From positions 1 to 64,000 of the forward strand of contig QJPP01007234.1 of assembly GCA_003996215.1 (NCBI GenBank): a stretch of 64,000 nucleotides of DNA, written 5' to 3'. The notes under the pieces were generated by a model. That model saw only the letters and a list, made by a program, of their open reading frames with translations. It did no database searches and had not been told where the DNA came from. Positions 36,225 to 47,925 of the stretch are shown here, one piece after another. The DNA is from Jaltomata sinuosa (Eukaryota > Streptophyta > Magnoliopsida > Solanales > Solanaceae). Within the stretch, counting starts at the first letter, position 1. Every line of letters begins with the position of its first letter. The position numbers and the translations under genes are program-made.

Positions 36225-37902
36225 TTTTTTTTCAAAGTTTAAAATTTTCTCATAGAAAGCAAGTAACTAAAAACAAATAAAGCAACTCAAAATATATTGC
36301 ATACTTCACCCTTAACAATAATCAATGATCGAAAGATATTCCACCCCACACTTAAAGTTATACTTTGTCCCCGAAGTATCAAATAAGGTAAAACGAAGGG
36401 TTAAGAACACTCCCTAAGGCCCTCTAACAACATGTCTTTATTTTAATATTTTCATCAAAGAGGTAGATGACCCCACACTTATGTTTCTTATATGCTCCTT
36501 AGCTTAAAAATTCAGGTACTCACACTTCCTCAAATTTGCACACATACAAAATAAAAACCAAAGTGATACTAAAAATAAAAAGAACAAAAGTCAAAGATAA
36601 CAACTACCTTTATTATAACTTGGGTTGCCTCCCAAGCAGCGCCTAATTTATCATCGCGGTACGATGCCATCATGTTCACCACTTTTCCTTCTGCTTTGAA
36701 GATATGAATCTCACCCCTAACTTTTTTCTAATTTTCCGATACACTCAAGGGACAGTAGTGTAAGTATGAATGTACCAAGCCATACATGTTGCCTCTTGCA
36801 CTTCTTGGATCTTAAGTGAGGAATGTTATTTTATCTTTTTGGCATGTCAAACTTCAGAATATAAGGCCTTATTCCTCATCCACACACTTTTTTATTGGTT
36901 TGAAAGGCTCAATTTTTATATCGCCAACCAAACACAATGTCGAAAAGTGCTTAGAATGAGTTCCAATAGGCCTCAATTCCAAAACTTCATTTTCTTCGAC
37001 ATTCTCACTTTTGCACATCTCCTCAACATTGGCATCAATCAAAAGAGAATACTTGAATGGTTGGAATTCCTCTTTCTGCTCCAAAAGTTGGCCAGTATCC
37101 ATAACAATTGGTGGTTGGGCATCAGACGCTTCAACCTTTTAATTCAAGTGAGCCTGCATGTCATTGATATCTGAGCTAAAATGTTCTACTTATTGTATGA
37201 GCTCAGTTCTATCTTCTATAAGTTCTATTGCCACATCTGTAAGAACATAATAAAAAGACCCATGAAATCTCATTTGTGAAACTTGTTTCTCGAGCAAAGA
37301 TTGACTACTTATGCTTCATCAAATTCAACTTCTTGCAAAGACTCTCTCCCTTCTTTTGGAGGTACTTGGTATTAGCTAAGTCTGTAACTTGAAGATCATT
37401 ATAAGTTTTAGCCTTAGACTTTATGTCTGAGAGTTCAGCCTTAAATCTTTCCCTTTCTTTCCTAATTTCCTTAGTCTTTTCCCACAACAATGTAGTGTAC
37501 TCTTGTATCTATCTTATCAAATTGTTCATTTGAGCATGAATTTCTACATCCTCCACTTCAGTACCCCTGTCAATATCATAAACAACAGAAGAATCATAAT
37601 AAGGGATCAGGGATGGGGAATAAGAATTAGGACAATCATTTCAATGACCATTCAAATGACCATATATGCTAAAAAAATTCCTCACAAAGGATTGGGAAGG
37701 TGCACACAACCCTCTTCCAGAAAATTAGGACAATTTATATTCAAGTGTGATCCTCCACAATAGATACAAAAAATATCAATATATGGACACCTTTATTCAA
37801 CAAATTTCTATTCCAAGATGTCATGTTAAGAAGGGTATATAAATATAATTTATTTTTAAAAATAAATATGTAAAAAAATTAATAAGAAAAAGAAAATTAA
37901 AA
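36225..37902 (-). mobile_element. Element K, left part: Athila-like, interrupted by H
   Basis: The minus strand contains a zinc-knuckle-like YCGGSHLNINCP near 37755 and a charged coiled-coil stretch (37305-37490). It also has a segment with EVLELRPIGTHSKHF (36869-37102), similar in style to the protease-RT linker of Athila-like elements, and the phrase AWEATQVIIK near 36630. RT and integrase are absent, so the element is internally deleted or non-autonomous. H separates this from its leader, primer site and 5' LTR at 56911-58420. The left end meets the CACTA-like terminus. Confidence 0.55.
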
Positions 37903-40900
37903 TATCGTGACCCAATTTCTCGATCGTGATAGCACCTACAACCCCCCGGTAGGCTAACCAATACCTGTAGCCTAGAACAGTTAGTAATGGGCTATTTTCT
38001 AACAGTTTAATTGGAAGAACAATAAATAAGCAGAAGCCAGGGAACAAGATGAACAAACTGGATAACCGGAGTAATATAAATACAAAACGGAAGCTAAACA
38101 AACTCAAAACCTGGTATCATAGTATATAAGAGCCGAACTACAACAGGAGTACAAAGGTCCAAAAGAGATATATACATAAACTGTCTCTGAATAGTAACAG
38201 AGTGAAGAATATACAAAAGATAAACTAAGTCAAGCTCTGAACGCCAACAGCTCACCCTCAGCCTGGATGATCCAAAAATAGTTGCCCGCATGAGTCTCCA
38301 GCGCTCTAACGGCGATGGCCCACACCAAGATCTGCACCAGAAGATGCAAGGGGGAAGGGTGAGCACCAAATGCGAAGCATAAGATACCCAGTAGGTATCA
38401 TAGGCCGACTAGGAACATATAAGGTAAAAGAGCAGTAGCAAGTAGGGTAGAAATAAACGGTCACATAAGTGAACGATAAAGTACATAGGAACTAGCCCAG
38501 AGGAAAGACAATAGAAAGCAACAAGCAGGGCTAGCAAATAGAATATATACATGGAAAACACAGGTGGAAATAAAAATGACGCACCTGGGATCCTTGCAAC
38601 AACAGTATATAAAGATAAGTCTAGAAATGGACGGTATACCAGTAACCTCAAGTATAAGGAAAGGGAGAGAAATGCAAAGTAGACATGCTTGGAAATAGTA
38701 ACAGTAACCACACTAGTCATAACAAACAGTCACCAACAGCCCAGTTGTAACCAAGCTCTAATCACAACAATCTCATTCCAGAAACCAATAGCCCCGCTGT
38801 AACCAATCTCACGCTCAAGACAGAAGTAATGTGATAAGACTCTACCTACAGTCCCTCGGCCGCCCATACGATCGAGGAACGCAAACAATGTAAAACAAAC
38901 CCTCCGGCATCTCATACTATCGGAGCGTACAATCAACAATCAACAGACAAGGGTGGAACCTCACGCAGATGAATGATATGATTCCATGCTAACTACAAGT
39001 GATCAAAATACCATATATCACCCGCTTCCAGCGACCTATAAGGCCCAGAAGATGGGATCCATGGAAGGTCCCACCCGTATACCACTACTACACCGTATAC
39101 CCTCCCTCCAGCACCCGCAACTCGCAACTTTTGGTTCGGAATGGAAAGGTCCATGGAGGCCCCCGACCAACATACTAAATGCCCTGCATCCTCGAAACAT
39201 TCCCCAAGTAAAGCTGTCTGGAGGGTATCCAGGTCTAAAATAGTAAGCCCAAAAACTCTAGTACTTGGCCCTGCCTAGTCCAGCAACACCCCGGATGCTG
39301 TAGTATAAAAGTAAGGCACCTGACCCCGTCGAGCCCAGGAAAGTGGGACTATTGATAAAATGTCTTTTAAAACATTCTTTACCCCAAGAAGATCCACAAG
39401 ACAAGCCAAGACCATTTCCAAATCATTTTCATCAAAAATGGAGCCCCCGGGCCATGCAAGGTTTAGAAAACAGTTCCAGAAGGCCCAAAGCCAAACCATA
39501 GTAAAAATGTGGGAAAACCTCTCAGTATGCATGGAAATGGCATGAAAAAACACACAATAGCCGCCCCGCATCTAACAATCAACCTATCGGCCCTGCACAG
39601 GCTCCAAAGCTACTCAGCAAGCATAACCAGCCTAAAAGGGTAATTCTATGTCTGAGACTCGCGGACATTCCCAATGATCCCACTGTCTATGTTCCAGAGT
39701 AAACAAGGCCTCACAGGACCACAAGGATAATAATATCAATTTACAAGAATACTACACACAACGGAGGAAAGAACGAAATGGATCATTGAAAAGCGGTCAA
39801 GGTCTGTGGTACCAACCTAATAACCCAACCCAAGGATGCCAACTAGTAAAATTTTACCCGATATATGCGAAGTCTAGGGAGTTAAGCCGTAACCTACATA
39901 TCGTCCGATGATAAGGTGCCCGAACAAGCAGGTCCAAGCCCAAAATGGTCCAAAAACTCCCGAATGACAATCAAACTATCAAATTCACGAATAAGAAGTT
40001 AAGACGAGTCTAACGATAACCATAATGCTACAATTGTAGCCGGGTCAATATCCAAGTAAAAAGTGGGCTTCCAGGGCCCATAACACGAACCAAAAATGAA
40101 AAGAGTCACAATGACCCCAAAGGTGCCAAGAAGTCGTGCTCTAAATTTGTGCACAATTGGCCATGAGGAAGAGCGCCAAATCAGCCCACAAAGATTGGGG
40201 TTTAAAGAACGGAATTCCTGGAAATAAAATGGAAATTGGGCAAGAAATACTTACCACAAAGGCAAAAACCCGAGTCAAGAATGAAAATCTACCACTCCCA
40301 TGAGCATGCACCAACTGGACAGCCAGAATTCACAAGGAAAACTCAAGCTTTAGACGAGAACATCACTGGAGGTTTTAGGAAACTTTAAGAGAAGAGGGAG
40401 CTTACCAAACAATGATGGAGCGTGGAAAATCCACAAACAATCAACTCCCCAAGGCTAGAATCAATATGGAGCAATTTGGGAGAGAGGAAATTGAGTTTAG
40501 AGTGAGAACAATGAGCTGCAATGGCTGGAAAAACGTACTTCCAGATATTTATAGTTGCAGGAAAAAGGCCAGCGCTATCGGCGCTAGGCCAGCGCCAATA
40601 GCGCTGCAGGGGTGGCAGGCGCCTTAGTGCTATCGCGCTGGGAGGGCTCGATCGCGCTGGCCTTGGCGCGATTGCACTGAAGGCTGGCCTGCGACTATTT
40701 TTCTGCAACTTTTTGAGAACTCCACGGGGTGTTCCGGGCTCAATCGGAAATCGATATTCAAAAATCAATAATGCTAACAGAGTGGAAACGACATTTCGGA
40801 GTCAACGGAATCAATGAAACTTCCATATGAGGTCGTTTTGGGGAAATGTTGACCCAAGTCAACTCTAACAAAAAGGAACACAAGGGATCGAAATGAGTCC

Positions 40901-41360
40901 ATCTCACCCGAAACCTGAACCAACCATCTTTCTAGCCCAAACTCAATATTCCAGAGTTGATGAAATCGTCGGATTTCAAATCCGACACTCCGATCATCGA
41001 AAGTCACCCAAAGTTACACTTTCAACTCCAAATGGCTTGAAAACTGAGATACCCATACAAAACTCACACCGGAAGTTCTCAGGCCTCAACTAAAGGTACA
41101 ACTAGACCAAACTCATCACTCCGGAGCTAACGAAATTGTCAGAATTCAATTTTGAGCATGTTAGCCAAGAATGTTGACCAAGGTCAATGATTTTCTAAGT
41201 TTAAACTCTAAAACAAGCAAACGGCCAAAACAACCAAACGAACAGCCATGGCACCAAACCACCAGTCCCATCAAGCCATAAATGACTTGGGGTCTCTACA
41301 GAAAGGCTCTAATAGTGTAATAAATGCGTAAATGCGAAGATAGCCAGAAAGGTCATCACA
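37903..41360 (-). repeat. 3' LTR of element H
   Basis: It pairs over its full length with 53447-56910. The left terminus reads TATCGTGACCC against TGTAACGACCC in the partner, and the right terminus is AAAGGTCATCACA. A TATA box (40544-40557) and GC-rich module (40561-40695) are conserved. This copy lacks 33 bp present in the right LTR module. Confidence 0.9.
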
Positions 41361-41399
41361 ACATCCACTACTAAAAAGACTTTCATCCTCAAAAGTCAA

Positions 41400-42810
41400 G
41401 AAGAAGGGAGTACCTAAAGGCTCGAAAAACCACGGATACTGAGCACGCAAATCACTCTCGATCTCCCAAGTAGCCTCCTCGACCGGCTGGTGCCTCCCCT
41501 GAACTTTCACAACCGAAATCTCACTAGATCTCAACCTCCTGATATCTCTGGCCAGAATAGCTATCGGCTCCTCAACAAATGATAAACTCTCATCCAACTG
41601 AACCAAATCCCAATGCAACACATGAGACCCATCAGGAATATACCGGCGCAACATCAAGACATGAAACACTGGTTGAATAGCTGAAAACATTGGAGGTAAG
41701 ACTAATATGTAGGCAACACTACCAACCCTCTGCAGAATCTCAAACGGCCCAATGAACCTGAGGCTAAGCTTGCCCCTCTGACAAAATATCATCACGCCCT
41801 TCACGGGCGATACACGAAGGAAAACCAGGTCACCAACACTGAACTCCAAGGCATGAAGTCTATGATCAGCGTAGCTCTTCTACCTATTCTGGGCCTCTCT
41901 AAGCCTATCCTAGATCAAACAGACTCAGTGTAAGGAATCTCTAAACAAATCCGTACTCTGCAATCTGGACTCTAACCCATCAAACCAACCAATGGGTGAC
42001 CTGCATTGCCTACCATACAAAGCCTCAAAAGGTGCCATACCAATGCTCGAATAAAAACTATTATTATATGCAAACTCAGCCAATGGAATGAACTGATCCC
42101 ATAAACCTCCAAAGTCAAGTACACAGGCCTGAAGCATATCCTCCAGGACTTGAATAGTCCTCTTGGACTGGCCATCTGTCTCAGGGTGGAACGCAGTACT
42201 AAGATGAACCTCCGTACCCAAATCCATTTGTATAGCTCTCCAGAAATGAGATGTGAACTGAGTGTCATTGTCTGAAATGATAGAAGTTGGGACCACGTGC
42301 AACTATACAATCTCACGAATATAGATCTGAGCTAACCTCTCTGCCCCGTAGGAAGTCTGAACCGGCAAGAAATACGCTGACTTAGTCAGCCTATCCACGA
42401 TCACCCAAATGGAATCAAACCTTTGAGTAGTACAAGGCAAACCAACAACAAAGTCCATAGTAATACCTTCCTACTTCCACTCTGGAATGGGAAGTCGCTG
42501 CATCAAGAAACCTGGTCTCATGTGCTCAAACTTCACCTGCTGACAGTTCAAGCACCGAGATACAAACTCTACCACATCCCACTTCATATCACCCCACCAG
42601 TACATCTATCTCAGATCTCTATACATCTTCACTGCGCTAGGATGAATGGAGTATCTAGAACAATGTGCATCATGGAGTATTAAATGAATCAAATCACCAA
42701 ATCTTAGAACACAAAGTCGACCCTCAAACCTCAGAACCCAATCAAAACCCAAAGTAGCCCGACTGGACTCACCCCAAACCACCTGATCACGAAGGTCACA
42801 CAAACTCTAA
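41400..42810 (-). pseudogene. Element H integrase and chromodomain
   Basis: Blocks in order: pre-integrase zinc region HCSRYSIHPSAVKMYRDLR (42606-42803), core start ITMDFVVGLP (near 42450, catalytic Asp kept), IISDNDTQFTSHFWRA and TAFHPETDGQSKRTIQ (41925-42302), GKLSLRFIGPFEILQR (41271-41849 frame), then a chromodomain with RDIRRLRSSEISVVKVQ, QPVEEATWEIESDLR. Stops lie near 41922 and 42303 and between 42320 and 42600. The C-terminal 192-codon stretch is unbroken and runs a little way into the LTR. Confidence 0.85.
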
Positions 42811-43330
42811 TCCTCAAACTGCCAGCTCTGAATTTGATCAACTAGAGTATAGCGAACCTCAACACTGGAAAGAACTCAGCTGGGATCCGATAAGCCAAGC
42901 CTAACCAACGGTTAGCCAAGGACTGGATTTCCAAGGCCAACGGCCGCTCAAAAACTAAAAGTGAAGCTAGACTGCCCATACTCACTGCCTTCTGACTCAA
43001 GGCATCCGCTACCATGTTTGTCTTGCCCGAATGGTATAAATAGTGAAATCATAGTCCTTCAGCAGCTCAATCCATCTCCTTTGCCTCGAGTTTAGCTCGC
43101 ACTGACTCGTAAGTACTGAAGACTGCAATGGTCGGTGAATATCTCACAATGAACTCCATATAGATAGTGCCTCCAGATCTTAAGTGTGAATACTACCGCC
43201 GCCTACTCTAAGTCGTGAGTGGGGTAGTTGCGCTCGTGAACCTTCAGTTGTCTCGACGCATATGCTGTCACTCAACCCTGCTGAATCAAAACACAACCAA
43301 GACCAACCCATGAAGCATCACAATACATGG
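42811..43330 (-). pseudogene. Element H RNase H, heavily damaged
   Basis: By position between RT and integrase, and by matches to the G and C RNase H (plus-strand counterparts of the DHRSLQY, KEL/KDLNLRQ and ALSRK blocks near 43000-43140). Several frame changes occur. The N-terminal motif YCDASWVGLGCVLIQQG is still in the RT frame (about 43275-43330). Confidence 0.72.
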
Positions 43331-44402
43331 AGAAACCCTGACCCTCAACTGGCAAGGTCAGAACTGGAGCTGAAGTCAATAAGGCCTTAAGCCTCTGAAA
43401 ACTATCTTCGCACTGATCGGACCACTGGAATGGAACATTCTTCCTAGTCAGCATAGTTAAGGGTGTTGCTATGGAAGAAAATCTCTCAACAAACCATCTA
43501 TAGTAACAGGCTAACCCAACAAAGTTGCAAACCTCGGTAGGAGTGGTAGGTCTAGGCCAATCACGAACTACATAAATCTTACCCGAATCTAATCTAATCC
43601 CAATCTTAGACACTACGTGTCCTAAGAATGCAACTGACTCAAGCCAAAACTCACACTTTGAGAACTTATCATAAAATTGATGATCTCTCAAAGTCTGAAG
43701 TATAGTCCTTAAATGCTGCTCATGCTCATCCCTACTCCTCGAGTATATTAGAATTTCATCAATGAAGACTATAACGAACATATCCAGGTATGGGCTAAGC
43801 ACCCTATGCATCAAATCCATAAAGGCTGCGGGGGCATTAGTCAACCCAAAAGACATCACCAGGAACTCATAATGGCCATAATGTGTCCTGAAGCCTGTCT
43901 TAGGGATGTCCTCCACCCTAATCCTCAACTGATGATAGTTGGACCTTAAATCAATCTTAGAAAACATGGTGAAACCCTGAAGCTGATCAAATAAGTCATC
44001 AATCATGGGCATCGGATACATATTCTTCACTGTCACGTTATTCAGCTGTCGATGATCAATACACATCTGCATTGACTCATCCTTCTTCTTCATGAACAGG
44101 ACAGGAGCACACCAAGGAGACACACTCGGTCTAATAAACCCCTTAGCTAACAAATCCTTGAGCTGCTCCTTAAGCTCTCTCTACTCAGCAGGAGCCATAC
44201 GGTCACGAGGAATAGAAATGGACCTGGTGCCTGGCTCTAACTCAATAGAGAAATCAATATCCCTCTCAGGTGGAAGGCCTGGAAGGTCGGTAGGAAACAC
44301 ATTAAGGAAGTCTCTCACCACAGGAACAGACTCAGGAGATGTGAGGTCAACACTAGCATCTCGAACATACTCTAGATAAGCTAGACACCCACTAGAAATC
44401 AA
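43272..44402 (-). pseudogene. Element H reverse transcriptase; catalytic box F-I-D-E
   Basis: The longest RT frame in the window (293 codons, 43272-44153) has SPWCAPVLFMKKKD, CIDHRQLNNVTVKNMY, FSKIDLRSNYHQLRI, HYGHYEFLVMSFGLTNAP, then F-I-D-E at about 43758 where F-I-D-D is required, and YSRSRDEHEQHLR. The second catalytic Asp has changed to Glu. Upstream, 44181-44402 holds VVRDFLNVFPTDLPGLPPERD, separated by a TAG near 44182 (Glu-Leu-Arg-Glu region). Confidence 0.87.
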
Positions 44403-44429
44403 CTTCCTAGCTCAAAGATAAGAGATGAT

Positions 44430-44860
44430 CCCAGATGGTGAATGGCTAACAAAACCCTACCACACAAACGAGGATACACCGGACACGGCTATAGTAATGG
44501 TCTTGGCATAGCAATCCAAAACTGCACGGTGAGGGGATAACCAGTCCATGCCCAATATCACATCAAAGTCTAATATATCAAGAATCATCAAGTCAGCCCA
44601 CGTATCCAAATCACTAACAGATATCACACAGGATCTCACAATCCAATCCACTACTAAAGAATTTCCTACTGTGGTCAAAATAGAAACAGGAATAGACAAT
44701 GGCTTACTAGCCAACCCCAAACAAGGCAGAAAGTAGACAGATATATACAAACAAGTGGATCCAGGATCAAACAAAGCATAAGCTGACTGTTGACATAGAG
44801 AAATCGTACCTGTGATCACAATATGTGAGGCCTCTGCCTCTGTTCTCCTAAGGACCGCGT
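44430..44860 (-). pseudogene. Element H aspartic protease
   Basis: The open stretch 44457-44819 has the active-site box LFDPGST, VSILTTVGNSLVVD and the ILDFDVILGMDWLSPH block, ending VWxG-like at a stop near 44457. It is close in sequence to the protease of A. The frame upstream (zinc knuckle side) is cut at 44992 by element I. Confidence 0.83.
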
Positions 44861-44987
44861 AAAACTGACGACGACCTCTATCTTTCCAACTGCTATCCCT
44901 ATCACTTGCTCTGACACACGGAGCACCACCTCTACCCTGACCACCGCCTCCCTAAATCGGTGGCAGAACAGAGTAAAAAGGTTGAAC

Positions 44988-44992
44988 CGCAC
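44988..44992. repeat. Target site duplication of element I (left copy)
   Basis: CGCAC, identical to 51801-51805. Removing I plus one copy restores a continuous Gag zinc-knuckle region in H, matching the equivalent sequence of A near 1330. Confidence 0.95.
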
Positions 44993-46298
44993 TGATAACG
45001 CCCAAACTACACCTCAAATTATGAAGCGTAAGCGGACGTCGTCAAATATAGAACCCAACAGAGGTTGGGGTCGATCCCACAGGGAATAAGGTGCAAATTA
45101 GGTCGTTCGTGACTTATTTGACTAGTGGTCAATAATTTTCGGTAAATTGAGGGGTTTGTGAAATCAATATTTGAACAAAGCAACTAATAACGTACGAGTT
45201 TTAATCAATATGAGAGAAAACTAGGGAAGTGTTCACCATGGCGTTGTAACAATGTCGATTTAAGCTTAGCCGGGTACTTTCTTATATGCGTGTCACGATG
45301 TGATTGAATTAATGGTATCATCTAAACGTTTCTCAACCAAATAGACGAATTTCCTTTTCAATTCTCTCGAACTTGAAAAGGTGAGCTTTTATATTTCAAT
45401 CCTAAACATCAAGTAGATTAATCTAGTTACAGTCTTAATCATAAGACGAGAGTTGGTAGTCTCGAATCCTCGTAGTTAATCAAATTTCCCGATTTTAATT
45501 TCTTTACTCAAGCAAATTAAACCTAGGCATGTTCTAATGTTTGCAACAACTAAAAAACGTGAAGAATGAATGATTAACAACGTGACAATCATAAATATTG
45601 AACCCGATGCTACCAAAAATCTATATCGCTACTTTAGCCATGGCTCCCACAACCCTAGTTGTGGGAAGTTAGTTAATCATGCTTTTATGGAAAGAGAAGA
45701 AGATCATATTCATACTAAAGAAAAAAGATTCTTACAATATAATGAAAACAAGCTTCAATTATCCAAGAACAAGAAAACCAAGATCCCAAGAACAATCAAG
45801 AACACGATTCAAGAAGAAGGAAACGTGTTTTGCTCTCAAATTCTTGCTCAAAACTCTCCTAAAATTATTTGGTAATCAATTGGTAATCAATTGGTAATGA
45901 ATCTGTAAAATAAACCTAACATAGGGTATTTATAGGAGTCCAGGAAATAAACCCAAAAACGTTCGGAATCCGCGTCGCGTACTGCCTCAACTTGACGGTT
46001 TGGGCTGACGGACTGTCACCAGCTTGACGGACCATCACGGTGGCCGTCACCACTAGGCAGTGGTGCTGCCTCAACTTGACGGCCAGGCTGACGGACCGTC
46101 ACCTTGGTGACTGGCCGTCACTCAGGCCGTCACTCTTATCCAGAATGTCGTTTTGCTCGTAATTCCTTCCGTTTCTATGTTTGTCTCTCTTTCCTGAAAA
46201 CATAACATAAAACATCAAAAACGATGACGGTTGCTTGAAAACTTACGATTGTTCTTAGTTTAGAGGCATCAAATGTGCCGTAGAATGGCGGCACATCA
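44993..46298 (-). repeat. 3' LTR of element I (1306 bp)
   Basis: It starts TGATAACGCCC and ends GCACATCA, matching 50506-51800. It contains the TGACGG/CCGTCA cluster at 45991-46135, the TATA box CCTATAAATACCC (minus strand, 45924-45936) and a 9-bp hairpin (45645-45666). Confidence 0.94.
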
Positions 46299-47925
46299 AC
46301 ACCCTCAACTTAAACGTTCGCTTGTCCTCAAGCAACATGACATAAAAGAAAACAAAAAGATGACTCAACTAAGAAAACAGACTCGTGTCTCTATCAACTC
46401 GTGGTCATTCAATGCTTATTCAATTATAAATCAAGCTCCCTAGTAGCACACAAATGTATGAACCGTTAACTTGCAAGGATCCAAACATGTCATTCTGATA
46501 TGATAGAATATTGTGCATACACACGCACAACTATCCTAACAGTCAATAGACAATGCAGAAATCTTGGTGCCCTCACCACAAAGAAGTCCCACACACAAGA
46601 TTCGGGACTAGGTAAGGCGCTCACACTCACAAACGATTTCAAATGATGCACATGCGATGCCATAAGCTTTCCCTTACTATTCTATTTTAGTTTTTCAGAA
46701 AGCCGCTCAGGATCACTACATGACTTGTTTTGGCTTGTAATGAGGCTTCGGGTGCAGGTAGGATATGTTTGGGGAATAGTGACTAAACCCTCCTTGGAAT
46801 CACCGACCTACTATTTTCACATACCTTTACTTTGTCCATCCTTATTTACCTCTTTATTCCCTTCTTTCTAGCTACAGGTGCGGCCTCTTTATTTTGACAC
46901 TTCTTTTTATTTCTTTTTCGTTCTTTTTCATCTTTTCTTTTCGTTTCTTTTTCGTTCTTTTTCATCTTTTTTTTTCGTTTCTTTATCTTTCTTTTCTTAG
47001 ACACACACCCAGAATTTTCATTCTATTCACAACCAATCTTATACATCCTATTTTTCTTATCATTTACCTCTATAGTAGCCACCCTCAACTTAGGTTGATT
47101 GCCTGAGTTGAGGTGCACGATGTCCAAGGGAGGACCAGGGCCAAAACAGGGATTCAAAGTTAAACAGGAACGGTGACAGGTTATTGAAAGAATAGGGTCA
47201 ATTATGTCTCAAACAGGGTTCAAAGGGATTATATGCATTTGGACGGTCTTATAGGCTAAGTGGACTGTGCACAAAAAGGGCCTGTGATCCTTTCCTAAGC
47301 AACCAACTTCAAACTTAACAAAATAGATCGGGCAAGTTCTAGATGCATGCACCGAGTAAGAATTTACAACAATACGCTCACACACACTTGGCACCAAGAA
47401 ACCATACCACTACCACTATCAAAACAACAGCTCGGCTTACGCATACTTATTCCCATCATAACCACACAATGACATTCAAGGATCTAGACAGTCAATCGTT
47501 TCAAACATAAGTACAAAATCAACTTTTTCAGAGGGGGCTCCTTTTAGTACATTTTCCAACAAAAAACGCCATGATTGCTATAAACACTAGAAAGCAACTA
47601 AGAATTTAAACGACAACCTAAACATACCGGTTCTACTAGATAGCACACCGGAGGGAAAAAAAACACGGCAACAAAAACTCTCGGTGGTGAAAGACTCACA
47701 GGTAACCCAACACCCTCAACTTAGACTCATGCATTGTCCCCAATGCATACATGTGAAAACTAAAGCTGTGAGAGAAAAGAATACCTGTGAAGTCCATGGG
47801 GCTCAGAGTCTGGCATGATGTTGGAGACCGCTAGGGTCTCCAAAGCAGGCAAAATCGATGGAATAGGTGCCAGCTACCCCATCCTGTTGAGCTTCGACTT
47901 CTTCTTTTACCGATTCCGCAGCTAG
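46299..47925 (-). other. Non-coding 3' region of element I
   Basis: No coding signal. It aligns by eye with the non-coding region of B (7086-8500), including TTGGCTTGTAATG-like phrases near 46730. A pyrimidine tract with an imperfect 34-bp tandem repeat lies at 46900-47000. The LTR-proximal end in element orientation reads AGTTGAGGGTGT (polypurine tract), preceded by GCTTGAGGACAAGC, a phrase also found before the LTR of J near 60149. Confidence 0.8.
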
